Shown: positions 20,553 through 31,360, counted from the first letter of the stretch. The stretch is 64,000 bases of DNA from Marinobacter sp. BGYM27 (GCA_025153445.1 JANZNS010000003.1:62001-126000); one strand, 5' to 3'. The notes: generated from the letters alone by a model not told the origin. Translations and numbers: made by a program.

Positions 20553-20581
20553 AGTTCAAATCTCCCCACTCAAAACGACAA

Positions 20582-20610
20582 CCGCCGCTGCGACGAATCG
20601 ACAGCGGCGG
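20582..20610 (-). terminator. Strong hairpin between mreB and mreC (attenuator-like)
   Basis: CCGCCGCTG (20582-20590) pairs perfectly with CAGCGGCGG (20602-20610), leaving an 11-nt loop. On the - strand it follows mreB and is followed by TTGTCGTTTT, a broken U-rich stretch. It may partly terminate or stabilise the mreB message, lowering mreCD expression relative to mreB. Confidence 0.5.
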
Positions 20611-20666
20611 CTCAATACTGCAGCTTCCTTCGGGTGACTGCATATGATCTGTGCCAGAAGGCGCTA

Positions 20667-21809
<1,143 letters not shown>

Positions 21810-21992
21810 TCATGTCTGCCAAATGACGATAATGACACCCTTTCGCCACCCGGATAATGAAATATCGTCATGACGGCCCGACTGAGGGGCCACTAAAATT
21901 TCAACGGCACGCTCTGTTAATGGCACTCCCGATTAAAGCGCAATCTGTTAACATACTGCGCGACTGGTTGAACCTGTTACTGGAGACGTTAC

Positions 21993-22280
21993 GTGTCAAT
22001 ATCCCGCGAGGACATCGAAAAAGTCGCCGTGCTTGCACGCATCCGGCTTGAAGACGATCAGGTTGAAGCGCTTGAAAAAGACCTTGGCAACATCCTGAAT
22101 CTTGTGGATCAGCTGCAAGCGGCCGATACCGCCGACGTAGAACCGCTGGCACATCCCCTGGACGCCGTTCAGCGCCTGCGCCCTGATCAGGTCACCGAAA
22201 TTGACCAGCGCGAAGCCTTCCAGAAGATCGCCCCGGCGACCGAAGATGGTCTCTATCTGGTACCGCGCGTTATCGAATGA
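21993..22280 (+). CDS. gatC: GatC, Asp/Glu-tRNA amidotransferase subunit C
   Basis: Small 95-aa subunit that holds GatA and GatB together in the complex converting Glu-tRNA(Gln) and Asp-tRNA(Asn) to the amidated forms. The sequence [16 protein letters not shown] and the [14 protein letters not shown] segment are typical. It starts at GTG, with TGGAGA 6 nt upstream. It opens the gatCAB operon. Confidence 0.95.
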   Translation: MSISREDIEKVAVLARIRLEDDQVEALEKDLGNILNLVDQLQAADTADVEPLAHPLDAVQRLRPDQVTEIDQREAFQKIAPATEDGLYLVPRVIE

Positions 22281-22339
22281 CCTTTTGACTCCCCGATTCA
22301 TAGCTGATCGACGCACTCCGACTGTCATGGACACGCATT

Positions 22340-23788
22340 ATGCATAACAAGACTGTTGCCGAACTGGCCCGCGACCTGTCGCAAGGTACCTACTCAAGTG
22401 TTGAGTTGACGCAACACTTCCTGAATCGCATCAAGCAGGAAGACACCCGCTACAACAGCTTTATTACGGTTACCGAAGATGACGCCCTGCGCGATGCCAA
22501 AGCGGCAGACGAACGCCGAAGCAGAGGCGAAGCCACGCCTTGGACCGGTATTCCGTTCGCGCACAAGGATATTTTCTGCACCAACGGTGTTCGCACCACC
22601 TGCGCATCGAAAATGCTCGAAAACTTTGTGCCGCCCTATGACGCGACCGTAACTGCACGCTTTCGTGATGCGGGAGCGGTGTGCCTGGGTAAAACCAATA
22701 TGGATGAGTTCGCCATGGGCTCATCAACCGAAAACAGTCACTTCGGGGCGACCACCAACCCCTGGGGCGAAAAACTCGTCCCCGGCGGTTCTTCCGGCGG
22801 CTCCGCTGCTGCAGTCGCAGCGCGCCTGACGCCAGCAGCAACAGCGACCGATACGGGCGGCTCCATTCGCCAGCCTGCTGCTTTCTGTGGCATCACTGGC
22901 CTCAAGCCAACCTACGGCCGCGTCTCGCGCTACGGCATGATCGCCTTCGCCTCCAGCCTGGATCAGGGCGGCACCATGAGCCGCACGGCAGAAGATAGCG
23001 CCATGATGCTCAATGTGATGGCCGGCTTTGACCCCAAAGACTCAACCTCTGTCGATCAGCCCGTACCTGATTACACCGCAAACCTGAACGCCCCGCTCAA
23101 GGGATTGCGTGTGGGCCTGCCCAAAGAGTACTTCTCGGACCAGCTCGACCCCGTTATGGCCCAGACCGTGCGCGACGCCGTGCGCGAATACGAAGCTCTA
23201 GGCGCGACAGTTAAAGAGATCTCTCTACCCAATACTCATCTTGCGATCGCGGCTTACTACGTGATTGCACCGGCCGAGGCGTCCGCCAACCTGTCCCGCT
23301 TTGACGGGGTGCGTTATGGCTACCGCTGCGACAATCCGAAAGATCTGATGGATCTGTATACCCGCACCCGGGCTGAAGGCTTTGGATCAGAGGTCAAACG
23401 TCGGATACTGGTGGGCAGCTACGCCCTGTCTGCCGGTTTCTTTGATGCCTATTACCTCAAGGCCCAGAAGGTTCGGCGCCTGATTCAGCAAGACTTTGTC
23501 GAAGCCTTCAAATCCGTCGACATCATCATGAGCCCGTCTACCCCGAGTCCGGCCTTTGCTCTTGGCTCGAATACCGACGATCCGGTCAAAATGTACCTTG
23601 AAGACATTTTCACCATCGCCATTAACCTGGCGGGCGTGCCGGCAATGTCGATTCCAGCTGGCCAGATCAAGAGCCTGCCGGTCGGGCTTCAGCTGATTGG
23701 CAATTATTTTGACGAAGCGCGCCTGCTCAATGCAGCCCATCAATTCCAGCAAGCTACCGACTGGCATCAACAGTCGCCGGCTGGCTGA
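22340..23788 (+). CDS. gatA: GatA, Asp/Glu-tRNA amidotransferase subunit A
   Basis: Glutaminase subunit of the amidotransferase, 482 aa, amidase-signature family. The Lys-cisSer-Ser triad is visible as Lys76 (PFAHKDIF), Ser151 (GGSSGGSAA) and Ser175 ([10 protein letters not shown]). It liberates ammonia from glutamine for GatB. A 59-nt gap separates it from gatC and 55 nt from gatB. The presence of gatCAB suggests that Gln-tRNA or Asn-tRNA is made indirectly in this organism, at least in part. Confidence 0.97.
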   Translation: MHNKTVAELARDLSQGTYSSVELTQHFLNRIKQEDTRYNSFITVTEDDALRDAKAADERRSRGEATPWTGIPFAHKDIFCTNGVRTTCASKMLENFVPPYDATVTARFRDAGAVCLGKTNMDEFAMGSSTENSHFGATTNPWGEKLVPGGSSGGSAAAVAARLTPAATATDTGGSIRQPAAFCGITGLKPTYGRVSRYGMIAFASSLDQGGTMSRTAEDSAMMLNVMAGFDPKDSTSVDQPVPDYTANLNAPLKGLRVGLPKEYFSDQLDPVMAQTVRDAVREYEALGATVKEISLPNTHLAIAAYYVIAPAEASANLSRFDGVRYGYRCDNPKDLMDLYTRTRAEGFGSEVKRRILVGSYALSAGFFDAYYLKAQKVRRLIQQDFVEAFKSVDIIMSPSTPSPAFALGSNTDDPVKMYLEDIFTIAINLAGVPAMSIPAGQIKSLPVGLQLIGNYFDEARLLNAAHQFQQATDWHQQSPAG

Positions 23789-23843
23789 ATCACGACGTCA
23801 AATCCTGCAGTCTGGCGGCTGCAGGACAGGAGGATGACATACC

Positions 23844-25292
23844 ATGCAATGGGAAGTTGTGATCGGGCTGGAAATTCATGTTCAGCTCGCAACCCAAACC
23901 AAGATCTTCTCCGGCAGCAGCACCGCCTACGGTGCTGAACCGAATACCCAGGCCAGCGCTGTCGATCTCGCGATGCCGGGCACCCTGCCGGTTGCCAATG
24001 AGCAGGCATTCCGTTACGCCACCATGTTCGGCCTCGCAATTGATGCCGAGATAAACCGCCGTTCTGTTTTCGAGCGCAAGAACTACTTTTACCCGGATCT
24101 GCCCAAGGGCTACCAGACTACGCAACTGGCAGAGCCGATTGTCGGCCCCGGCCATGTGGATGTTCAGCTGGCAGACGGCACCGAAAAGCGGGTTCGCATT
24201 CATCACGCTCATCTCGAAGAAGATGCCGGCAAGTCTCTTCATGAGGACTACCACGGCATGTCAGGCATCGACCTGAACCGGGCCGGAACACCACTGATCG
24301 AAATCGTGACCGAACCGGACATGCGCAGCGCCGAGGAAGCCGTCGCCTTCGCCCGTAAACTTCACGGACTGGTGACATCACTGGGCATCTGTGACGGCGA
24401 TATGTCTCAGGGGTCACTGCGCTTTGACGTCAACATTTCAGTGCGCCCCGAAGGTGAAGAAAAGCTCGGCACCCGCACAGAAACCAAGAACCTGAACTCT
24501 TTCCGCTTTATGGAAAGCGCCATCCACCACGAAGTGGAGCGCCAGATCGACATCCTTGAAGATGGCGGCACGATTGTGCAGGAAACCCGTCTTTACAACG
24601 GTGATCGTAACGAAAGCAAATCCATGCGCAGCAAGGAAGAAGCAAACGACTACCGCTACTTCCCATGCCCTGACTTGCTGCCGGTGGTGATCGATGATGC
24701 GTTTATCGACAGTCTGCGAGCGCAAATGCCCGAGCTACCGGACGCCAAGAAGACGCGCTTCCAGGCTGAATACGCTCTATCCGATTACGACGCCAATCTT
24801 GTCAGCAGTAATTCGGCTATAGCGGATTATTTTGAGCAAACGGCAAAGGTAGGCGGTGACGCCAAGCTGGCAGCCAACTGGATTCTTGGCGAACTCAGCG
24901 CGCGCCTCAACGCGGAAGACCGCAGCTTCAGAAACTGCCCGGTACCTGCCGAGCGACTGGGGCAACTGGTGCAGCGCATCAGCGACAACACGCTGTCATC
25001 ATCTGGCGCGAAGAAAGTATTTGAACTGCTATGGAATGGCGAAAGCGCAGATGTAGATGAGCTGATTGAGCGCGAAGGCCTCAAACAGGTATCTGATACA
25101 GGAGAACTGGAAAAGCTGGTCGACTCTGTTCTGGCTGACATGCCGGAACAAATTGAACAGTATCAGTCCGCAGATCCTGGCAAGCGCAAAAAACTGATGG
25201 GTGGCTTTATGGGCCCTCTGATGAAAGCCTCAAAAGGTCAGGGCAACCCCAAAGTTCTTACCGAAATTCTCAAGAAAAAACTGGGCGACTAA
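23844..25292 (+). CDS. gatB: GatB, Asp/Glu-tRNA amidotransferase subunit B
   Basis: Subunit that phosphorylates and amidates the mischarged tRNA. 482 aa, full length. It begins [15 protein letters not shown], as the family does, with the DLPKGYQ(T)TQ and [11 protein letters not shown] motifs in the cradle domain, an internal helical domain, and the C-terminal YqeY-like tail ending [22 protein letters not shown]-type sequence (acaggagg) lies upstream. Confidence 0.97.
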   Translation: MQWEVVIGLEIHVQLATQTKIFSGSSTAYGAEPNTQASAVDLAMPGTLPVANEQAFRYATMFGLAIDAEINRRSVFERKNYFYPDLPKGYQTTQLAEPIVGPGHVDVQLADGTEKRVRIHHAHLEEDAGKSLHEDYHGMSGIDLNRAGTPLIEIVTEPDMRSAEEAVAFARKLHGLVTSLGICDGDMSQGSLRFDVNISVRPEGEEKLGTRTETKNLNSFRFMESAIHHEVERQIDILEDGGTIVQETRLYNGDRNESKSMRSKEEANDYRYFPCPDLLPVVIDDAFIDSLRAQMPELPDAKKTRFQAEYALSDYDANLVSSNSAIADYFEQTAKVGGDAKLAANWILGELSARLNAEDRSFRNCPVPAERLGQLVQRISDNTLSSSGAKKVFELLWNGESADVDELIEREGLKQVSDTGELEKLVDSVLADMPEQIEQYQSADPGKRKKLMGGFMGPLMKASKGQGNPKVLTEILKKKLGD

Positions 25293-25301
25293 CGCTGCCA
25301 A

Positions 25302-25340
25302 CTCACTGTCGGGTGCGCATAAAATGCACCTGACAGTGAG
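25302..25340 (+). terminator. Long hairpin after gatB
   Basis: CTCACTGTCGGGTGC (25302-25316) pairs over 15 bp, with one G-U, to GCACCTGACAGTGAG (25326-25340); the loop is 9 nt. It begins 9 nt after the gatB stop. No U-tract follows, so it may be a 3' stability element or a factor-assisted terminator. Confidence 0.55.
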
Positions 25341-25515
25341 ACCCTTGCCACAAACTGACACCCCTTACGCCGACATAAGCGACACACCGCTTGCGCTTTC
25401 GCTGTAAACAATTATGCTTTCAATGTGTTATCGAATTCTTTTCTGAGCCACTCGAGAGCAAGCAGTTAACTTTGGCTCAGATTGCAAACGTACTGACAAC
25501 AAAATAAAAGTTTTA

Positions 25516-25962
25516 ATGCGCATGGGTACAATGAACGCTCCGGCATCAACCACATTCAGCGGCATCAAAAGCATGGCCGGTAAAAACAACCTTCGTCAGC
25601 AACAGCGCGTCTCTACCAACATCGAGGTCACTGTTTGCAACCCGAATGGCAACCAACTGGTTTGCCACACGGCCAATCTGTCTCGCGCGGGAATGCTGGT
25701 TGAATGCGACAGCGACCATGTTCGCGACATTCTCCCCGGCAACTCGCCCATTGCCCCCAAAAAGGCCGTGGCGCTGGATGTGAAATTTGCCGTACCCGTG
25801 GTGAGTGTTCAGTCAGTCAACATCGAAGCAAGCTGCGAAATCATTCATGTCCGCAGGGTATCGAAAAACCGCTTCCAACTCGGCTTGCAGTTCACCGGAT
25901 TTAACGGCAACGGCCATGACTATGTGGATCAATACGTCAGCCGCCAGCTCCTGAGGAGTTAA
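25516..25962 (+). CDS. PilZ domain protein (c-di-GMP binding)
   Basis: Protein of 148 aa consisting mainly of one PilZ domain. The c-di-GMP binding marks are present: RxxxR as RQQQR at 27-31 and the (D/N)xSxxG motif as NLSRAG at 54-59. No other domain, signal peptide or membrane segment is seen. It is a stand-alone gene between gatB and cysD, so its output is unknown. No strong ribosome-binding site precedes 25516; the ATG at 25531 (sixth codon) is an alternative start. Confidence 0.82.
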   Translation: MRMGTMNAPASTTFSGIKSMAGKNNLRQQQRVSTNIEVTVCNPNGNQLVCHTANLSRAGMLVECDSDHVRDILPGNSPIAPKKAVALDVKFAVPVVSVQSVNIEASCEIIHVRRVSKNRFQLGLQFTGFNGNGHDYVDQYVSRQLLRS

Positions 25963-26075
25963 ACACACGTCAAGCGAGAAACACTCAAGCACTCGCCAGG
26001 CTCGCCCGTTATTGACCATCACCCGCCCGCCCACTTTGGCATATTGTTATGCCTCTAAACTCTAGCAGAGCGGCT

Positions 26076-26104
26076 TCTTATGCCCTCTCACTCTCTGGTA
26101 TAGT
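26076..26104 (+). promoter_or_regulatory. Predicted cysD promoter (extended -10)
   Basis: TATAGT at 26099-26104 is preceded by TGG, giving an extended -10, with a weak -35-like TCTTAT 17 nt upstream. It would give a leader of about 100 nt before the cysD ATG that contains the hairpin and palindrome described separately. Confidence 0.45.
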
Positions 26105-26129
26105 TTCGCACCATCATATAAGGGTTCCT

Positions 26130-26145
26130 CCCGAGTAAGTTCGGG
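26130..26145 (+). other. Hairpin in cysD leader
   Basis: CCCGA (26130-26134) pairs with TCGGG (26141-26145) around a 6-nt loop, between the predicted -10 and the 16-bp palindrome. Confidence 0.35.
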
Positions 26146-26154
26146 CATTCCCGG

Positions 26155-26170
26155 TCGGACACGTGTCCGA
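26155..26170. promoter_or_regulatory. Perfect 16-bp palindrome upstream of cysD, candidate operator
   Basis: TCGGACACGTGTCCGA is fully self-complementary and lies 44 bp before the cysD start, downstream of the predicted promoter. It could be a regulator site or an RNA hairpin. It does not match a CysB site that I recognise. Confidence 0.5.
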
Positions 26171-26214
26171 GTTAACCGTATTCATTTGCACACCCTGCAA
26201 CCGGTATCTGGATA

Positions 26215-27123
26215 ATGACCACCTATAATCTGACGCACCTCAAGCAGCTCGAAGCCGAAAGCATCCATATTATTCGGGAAGTGGCAGCGGAGTTCGACAA
26301 CCCTGTCATGCTCTACTCCGTCGGCAAGGACTCCTCTGTCATGCTCCACCTGGCGAGGAAGGCGTTCTATCCGGGCAAACTTCCTTTCCCGCTGCTGCAT
26401 GTGGATACCACCTGGAAGTTTCGGGAAATGATTGAGTTCCGTGACAAACAGGCGAAAAAGTTTGATCTGGACCTGATTGTCCATATCAATCAGGACGGCG
26501 TCGACGCCGGCATTGGCCCGTTCACTCACGGCAGCGCCAAACACACCGACGTCATGAAAACCCAGAGCCTCAAGCAGGCATTGAACAAGTACAAGTTCGA
26601 TGCCGCCTTCGGCGGGGCCCGTCGCGACGAAGAGAAGTCGCGCGCTAAAGAGCGTGTTTACTCGTTTCGCGACAAGTACCATCGCTGGGATCCGAAAAAC
26701 CAGCGGCCAGAGCTTTGGAACACGTATAACGGCAAAATAAACAAGGGCGAAAGCATTCGTGTTTTCCCGCTGTCCAACTGGACCGAGCTGGATATTTGGC
26801 AGTACATCTACCTGGAAAACATTGAGATCGTCCCGCTGTACTACTCGGCCGAGCGCCCTGTGGTTAACCGTGACGGAACGCTGATCATGGTTGACGACGA
26901 TCGTATGCCAATGGAACCCGGTGAAAAGCCGATGATGAAATCAGTCCGCTTCCGCACATTGGGCTGCTACCCGCTAACCGGCGCCATTCAGTCCGAAGCT
27001 GACAAGCTCACCGATATCATCCAGGAAATGCTGTTGGCGAAGAGCTCCGAACGCGAGGGGCGGGTCATCGACCATGATTCCGCGGGCTCCATGGAGCAGA
27101 AGAAACGCGAAGGGTATTTCTGA
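26215..27123 (+). CDS. cysD: CysD, sulfate adenylyltransferase small subunit
   Basis: Catalytic subunit of ATP sulfurylase, which makes adenosine-5'-phosphosulfate from sulfate and ATP in assimilatory sulfate reduction. 302 aa, full family length. The PP-loop SVGKDSS is at 35-41, and conserved [16 protein letters not shown] and [11 protein letters not shown] segments follow. Paired with cysN 85 nt downstream, which supplies the GTPase. Confidence 0.97.
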   Translation: MTTYNLTHLKQLEAESIHIIREVAAEFDNPVMLYSVGKDSSVMLHLARKAFYPGKLPFPLLHVDTTWKFREMIEFRDKQAKKFDLDLIVHINQDGVDAGIGPFTHGSAKHTDVMKTQSLKQALNKYKFDAAFGGARRDEEKSRAKERVYSFRDKYHRWDPKNQRPELWNTYNGKINKGESIRVFPLSNWTELDIWQYIYLENIEIVPLYYSAERPVVNRDGTLIMVDDDRMPMEPGEKPMMKSVRFRTLGCYPLTGAIQSEADKLTDIIQEMLLAKSSEREGRVIDHDSAGSMEQKKREGYF

Positions 27124-27208
27124 GGCTGGCTGTATCCGTGCCAAAGCGGACGCCGCGCAAACACTGCTATTTTGATTAGCCGACAGTATTTACGGGATCT
27201 GAACCACC

Positions 27209-28870
27209 ATGTCACATCAGTCTGAACTCATCGCTGAAGATATTCATGCCTACCTCAAGCAGCATGAAGAAAAGGAGCTGCTGCGCCTGTTGACCTGCGG
27301 CAGCGTTGACGATGGCAAGAGCACGCTGATCGGCCGCCTGCTCCACGACACCAAGATGATCTATGAAGATCACATGGCCAGCTTGAAAACCGACAGTGCC
27401 AAGATGGGCACAACCGGTGAAAAGCTCGATCTGGCCCTGCTGGTTGACGGCCTGCAAGCGGAGCGTGAGCAAGGCATTACTATCGATGTCGCTTATCGTT
27501 ACTTCTCTACCGACAAGCGCAAGTTCATTATCGCGGACACCCCGGGCCACGAGCAGTACACCCGCAACATGGCGACAGGCGCATCAACTGCGCAACTGGC
27601 AATCATGATGATTGATGCCCGCCACGGTATTTTGACCCAGACACGTCGCCACTCTTTTATCGCGTCGCTGCTGGGCATCAAGCACATCGTGGTGGCCGTC
27701 AACAAGATGGACCTGGTGGATTATAGCGAAGCCCGTTTTGAAGAAATCAAACAAGACTACCTGGCGTTTGCCGACAAGCTTGGCCTTCGGGACGTGCGCT
27801 TTGTACCGATTTCAGCACTGGAAGGCGACAATGTCGTCAACCGCAGCAACAACACGCCCTGGTTCACTGGCCAGCCAATGATGGAGATTCTGGAAACCGT
27901 TGAAGTCGGCCGGGACAAGAACCTGGAGCACTTCCGCTTTCCGGTTCAGTACGTCAACCGCCCCAACCTTGATTTCCGCGGCTTCTGCGGCACGATTGCC
28001 TCAGGCGTTATTCGCCCCGGCGACAGCATCATGGCACTGCCCTCCCGGCGCACCAGCACTGTCAAAGAGATCGTGACATTCGATGGCAACGTTGAAAGTG
28101 CTTACATCGATCAGGCGGTCACGCTCACGCTGGAAGACGAAATCGACGTCAGCCGTGGTGACATGTTGGTCAAGCCCGAGGATGAGCCCCTGGTCAGCAA
28201 CCGGTTCAACGCACACCTCGTGTGGATGACAGATACGCCGATGGCGACCGGACGCCTGTATGACATCAAACTCGGGCCGACTTTCACATCCGGAACCGTT
28301 ACTGCGGTCAACCACCAGATCGACGTCAACTCACTGGAGACAAACGATCAGCGCGATACCCTGGAGCTGAACGAGATCGGCCAATGCGAGATCACACTGA
28401 GCCAGCCCGTTGCCTTTGATGCATACCCCCGCAACCGGGCGACCGGCGCATTCATTGTAATTGACCGCCTGACAAACGTGACCATCGGTGCCGGCATGAT
28501 CAGCGGTCTTGCCAACGATAGCGACAACGGTCTTCAACCCGTCAGCAGCGAAGAGCGCGCCCGGCGCCTGGCCCAGCAACCGCTGATTATTGGTTGCGCG
28601 GGCGCTCAGGCTATCGAACTGGCCACCGCCATCGAGCGCAAACTGTTTGAACTTGGACGCACCAGCGTCGTTCTGACTCAGGAGAACGCGGGGGACGCTG
28701 ATGATCGACGCCGCACCGCACAGTTGCTGACCGCGCACGGCTTGATTGCCGTCGCCGTCAACATCGGCGACGACATTGCGGGTATAGTGGCGACGGCAGA
28801 CGCCGACAGCGACCTTGTCGCCACCGCAGATAGCGTGACCCGGGAGCTGATCAGCAAAAAACGGATCTGA
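27209..28870 (+). CDS. cysN: CysN, sulfate adenylyltransferase GTPase subunit with degenerate CysC-like tail
   Basis: GTPase subunit of ATP sulfurylase, 553 aa. Residues 1-444 are a normal CysN: G1 GSVDDGKST at 31-39, DTPGHEQ at 110-116, NKMD at 165-168, then EF-Tu-like beta-barrels. Residues 445-553 look like a shortened APS kinase (CysC): the segment [10 protein letters not shown] and the later [11 protein letters not shown] align with CysC, but the P-loop position reads [10 protein letters not shown] with no GKS/T. Length is between CysN alone (about 475) and active CysNC fusions (about 630). I infer no APS kinase activity from this tail; a separate cysC, or APS reduction directly, would be needed. 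Confidence 0.93.
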   Translation: MSHQSELIAEDIHAYLKQHEEKELLRLLTCGSVDDGKSTLIGRLLHDTKMIYEDHMASLKTDSAKMGTTGEKLDLALLVDGLQAEREQGITIDVAYRYFSTDKRKFIIADTPGHEQYTRNMATGASTAQLAIMMIDARHGILTQTRRHSFIASLLGIKHIVVAVNKMDLVDYSEARFEEIKQDYLAFADKLGLRDVRFVPISALEGDNVVNRSNNTPWFTGQPMMEILETVEVGRDKNLEHFRFPVQYVNRPNLDFRGFCGTIASGVIRPGDSIMALPSRRTSTVKEIVTFDGNVESAYIDQAVTLTLEDEIDVSRGDMLVKPEDEPLVSNRFNAHLVWMTDTPMATGRLYDIKLGPTFTSGTVTAVNHQIDVNSLETNDQRDTLELNEIGQCEITLSQPVAFDAYPRNRATGAFIVIDRLTNVTIGAGMISGLANDSDNGLQPVSSEERARRLAQQPLIIGCAGAQAIELATAIERKLFELGRTSVVLTQENAGDADDRRRTAQLLTAHGLIAVAVNIGDDIAGIVATADADSDLVATADSVTRELISKKRI

Positions 28871-28917
28871 TCCCACATTCGCGTCTGAAAAGAGTAAAAT
28901 AGAAAGTAGAATCCCGA

Positions 28918-28964
28918 CGGCCATGAGCATCCGAACGCATTGCGTTACGAGCTGCTCATGGCCG
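28918..28964 (+). terminator. Large nested hairpin after cysN
   Basis: CGGCCATGAGCA (28918-28929) pairs perfectly over 12 bp with TGCTCATGGCCG (28953-28964). The 23-nt loop holds a second hairpin, AACGC/GCGTT. A TTTT follows a few bases later. Most likely the cysDN terminator, though the shape is unusual. Confidence 0.55.
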
Positions 28965-29016
28965 CTCGCGTTTTAACGACCTGAATCAGAGATCCCCCGA
29001 AGGGCAGAGAGAACTC

Positions 29017-30045
29017 ATGGCCATCAAACACCTACGCACGACCTTTGCCAGCCAGATGCAACCCGGGCAACCCGCTCAAGTAAGACCCGGCAAAGCACTT
29101 AGCGAACCCGGCGGCGATTACGAAGGCCTGCACAAGCAACTCAAGCGACTGTTTAATGCCAAGCCCGGCAAAAAATACGGCCGCTTCAGTGATGACATTG
29201 GCGAAAATCCGGTGAGCGCCTGGCTCCGCGACTACCTCGAAGGCAAACAGGGTTTTGAAGCCCTGACCGATCGCCTGTTCGGCCAGTGGCAGGAGCTTCT
29301 CACCAACAGCCAGGAAGAATACATCGGCCACCTTTTGTTTGTGCACGAGGCGCTGGCTGATGGAGAAGTCATCTACCTGTTTGCACTGGAGAGCGACAGC
29401 GCCCTGCGCCTGGACCACGAGCAGTCACTGGATGTGACGGATGTGCTCAGCCTGTCCCGGCTCAATCTGGCCCTGCGGCTTGAAGTCGACAACTGGATCG
29501 GTGACCACCCGTCAGAGAACTGCCTGACAATGATCCATACCCGTGGCACTGGCGAACCCGGCGAGCTGTTTATCAAGCTGTGCGGTTTCACCAATCAGGT
29601 CGATGTGGAAAAAGAAACCCTGACGTTCCTGGATGCTGTAGAAGCCTTCGCCAGTCAGACCGAAGAGCCCGAGAAAGCGGGCAAGGTAAGATCGCGCGCC
29701 TATGAATTCTGCAAGGAGCAGCATGCTCTGGGCGAACCGGTGGCGATTGAAGCATTGTCAGGCTACCTGGACGAAGACCAGCCAGAGCGTTTCAAACAGT
29801 TCGCGTCAGAGAAACAGGACCTGCCTCAGGATACGGTGCTGCATCCGGATCACCGCAAAGTGAAAAAGCTGGTGCGTATTTCCGGTTCCGGCGGTGGCAT
29901 GAGCGTTTCCTTCTCGTCAGACCTCGTTAACCAGGCGGTTTACTACGACAAGAATACCGATGCGTTGACCATCACCCGATTGCCAAAAGCCTTGCGGGAA
30001 CAGCTACAACGCTACCTGGATGGACGTGAAAGCAGCTCCGAATAA
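29017..30045 (+). CDS. yejK: YejK/NdpA nucleoid-associated protein
   Basis: 342-aa member of the NdpA family of nucleoid-associated proteins (E. coli YejK, Pseudomonas homologues). It starts MAIKHLRTTF and has the family's central stretch with CGFTNQVDVEKETLTFLDAV and the C-terminal KVKKLVRISGSGGGMSVSFS segment. In E. coli the protein is found on the nucleoid and interacts with topoisomerases. It is a single-gene unit between two strong hairpins. Confidence 0.88.
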   Translation: MAIKHLRTTFASQMQPGQPAQVRPGKALSEPGGDYEGLHKQLKRLFNAKPGKKYGRFSDDIGENPVSAWLRDYLEGKQGFEALTDRLFGQWQELLTNSQEEYIGHLLFVHEALADGEVIYLFALESDSALRLDHEQSLDVTDVLSLSRLNLALRLEVDNWIGDHPSENCLTMIHTRGTGEPGELFIKLCGFTNQVDVEKETLTFLDAVEAFASQTEEPEKAGKVRSRAYEFCKEQHALGEPVAIEALSGYLDEDQPERFKQFASEKQDLPQDTVLHPDHRKVKKLVRISGSGGGMSVSFSSDLVNQAVYYDKNTDALTITRLPKALREQLQRYLDGRESSSE

Positions 30046-30052
30046 TACGGCA

Positions 30053-30086
30053 GTAACAGGGCGGCTCACCTTGGCCGCCCTGTTAC
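30053..30086. terminator. Terminator between yejK and trmH
   Basis: GTAACAGGGCGGC (30053-30065) pairs perfectly with GCCGCCCTGTTAC (30074-30086), 13 bp with an 8-nt loop. It sits between convergent yejK and trmH and probably serves both strands, although U-tracts are short. Confidence 0.65.
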
Positions 30087-30120
30087 CCCTATCGACAACT
30101 ACATCGCCCTGAACGAAAAC

Positions 30121-30867
30121 TCACTCCCCGGTCACCAAGCCCGGATCGGGAAAATCTGCCGCGGATTTTCGCTGCCGGTTTTTTCGAATCTCACGCACCC
30201 CTGCCATCCAGTTCACACCATCAACAAGGTCTCCGGTATCCGGATCGAAAGGTGGATACGGTAGTCGCCTGTCGTCGCAATAGCGGGTAATCTGCGGCTG
30301 ACACCAGCGAAACAGCAATCGATTGTACTCTTCAGGCGGCATCCGGCTGACCTCGAACATGCCAGCCTCAGAACGCTGGCGCTGTGCCTCGGCCAGAATA
30401 ATGGCGCAGGCGGCCGAAACATTGAGGGATTCGACCATTCCCATCATCGGCACGACAACATGCTCATCAGCAGCGTCCGCTGCGGACTGACTGACACCGC
30501 CAACCTCGTTACCCAATACCAACACGCAGGGTCGGGTGAAATCCACGTCACGATAATCGACCGCACGATCAGAAAACTGGGCGGCATAGATCGCATGCCC
30601 GGATTGGCGCAAGTCACCAATTGCCGACATCATATCCGGGTGGGTGTGCGTCGTGACCCAATAATGGCTGCCACCGGTCGTCTTACGAAAGGCGCGATAG
30701 CCCTCCCTGGGCCAAACCGCATGCATATTCGCGACACCAAAGGCGTCACAGGAGCGAATAATCGCCGATACATTACGCGGCTTGTGTATCTGGTCTGTGA
30801 GCACCCGCAAATCCGGCTGGCGACGATCGAGTGTGCCCTTGATGCGGGCAAGTCTTTCTGGCGTCAT
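30121..30867 (-). CDS. trmH: TrmH, tRNA (guanosine-18-2'-O)-methyltransferase
   Basis: SPOUT-family methyltransferase for the ribose of G18 in tRNA. 248 aa. The three SpoU motifs are clear: NVSAIIRSCDAFG near 32-44, LVLGNEVGGVS in the middle, and VPMMGMVESLNVSAA later. The C-terminal extension of about 70 residues, ending basic, is as in TrmH rather than the shorter TrmL. It lies 11 nt after the DUF1820 gene on the same strand. Confidence 0.92.
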   Translation of the reverse strand: MTPERLARIKGTLDRRQPDLRVLTDQIHKPRNVSAIIRSCDAFGVANMHAVWPREGYRAFRKTTGGSHYWVTTHTHPDMMSAIGDLRQSGHAIYAAQFSDRAVDYRDVDFTRPCVLVLGNEVGGVSQSAADAADEHVVVPMMGMVESLNVSAACAIILAEAQRQRSEAGMFEVSRMPPEEYNRLLFRWCQPQITRYCDDRRLPYPPFDPDTGDLVDGVNWMAGVREIRKNRQRKSAADFPDPGLVTGE

Positions 30868-30878
30868 GAGATTGTTCG

Positions 30879-31208
30879 CTAATCTTTTGAGCGGTTACGG
30901 TGCACAGAACCGGGAAACGGGGTGACGGCATTTTTGACACGACCCAGCGACTGACTTTTATCAGCCAACTCGACCTCATCAATACGCACGACGGCATTCA
31001 TCGGGATGTAGGTTCGCTCGACACCATCAAACTCGGTGCGTAGTTTTTCCTGTGACGGATCAACGAGCACCTGACTGCGCTCGCCGAACGTCAACTCTTC
31101 TACTTCGAGAAAACCGAACATTTCGCTGGGAAATACATGCCCGGCGTAAATTTCGTACACATCGTCCTGATTATAAAAAATAATCTTGTAGCACTTTTTC
31201 ACAGCCAT
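30879..31208 (-). CDS. DUF1820 family protein
   Basis: Small 109-aa protein of unknown function, beginning MAVKKCYKIIFYNQDDVYEI. It is soluble and acidic, with the EMFGFLEVEELTFGE and YIPMNAVVRIDEVE segments typical of DUF1820, a family common in Pseudomonas and relatives near miaB. CGGAG 6 nt before the ATG at 31208 favours that start over one six codons upstream. Probably co-transcribed with trmH. Confidence 0.82.
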   Translation of the reverse strand: MAVKKCYKIIFYNQDDVYEIYAGHVFPSEMFGFLEVEELTFGERSQVLVDPSQEKLRTEFDGVERTYIPMNAVVRIDEVELADKSQSLGRVKNAVTPFPGSVHRNRSKD

Positions 31209-31354
31209 CCAACACTCCGGTAACAATCGATAGCCCGCTGCGCGGACTTCCCGCGGCCGCAGAACCCAAAACGGTTACGGATAATACCACGTGAGACCGG
31301 AACGCCGAATCGTGATAATACCTGCCGGCACTGGTTGCCGTTTGATCAGACCGT

Positions 31355-31360
31355 TATAAT
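31355..31360 (+). promoter_or_regulatory. Candidate -10 box upstream of miaB
   Basis: A perfect TATAAT, 47 nt before the miaB start, in the divergent region between the DUF1820 gene and miaB. The -35 region is weak (TGGTTG at 17 nt). Confidence 0.42.
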
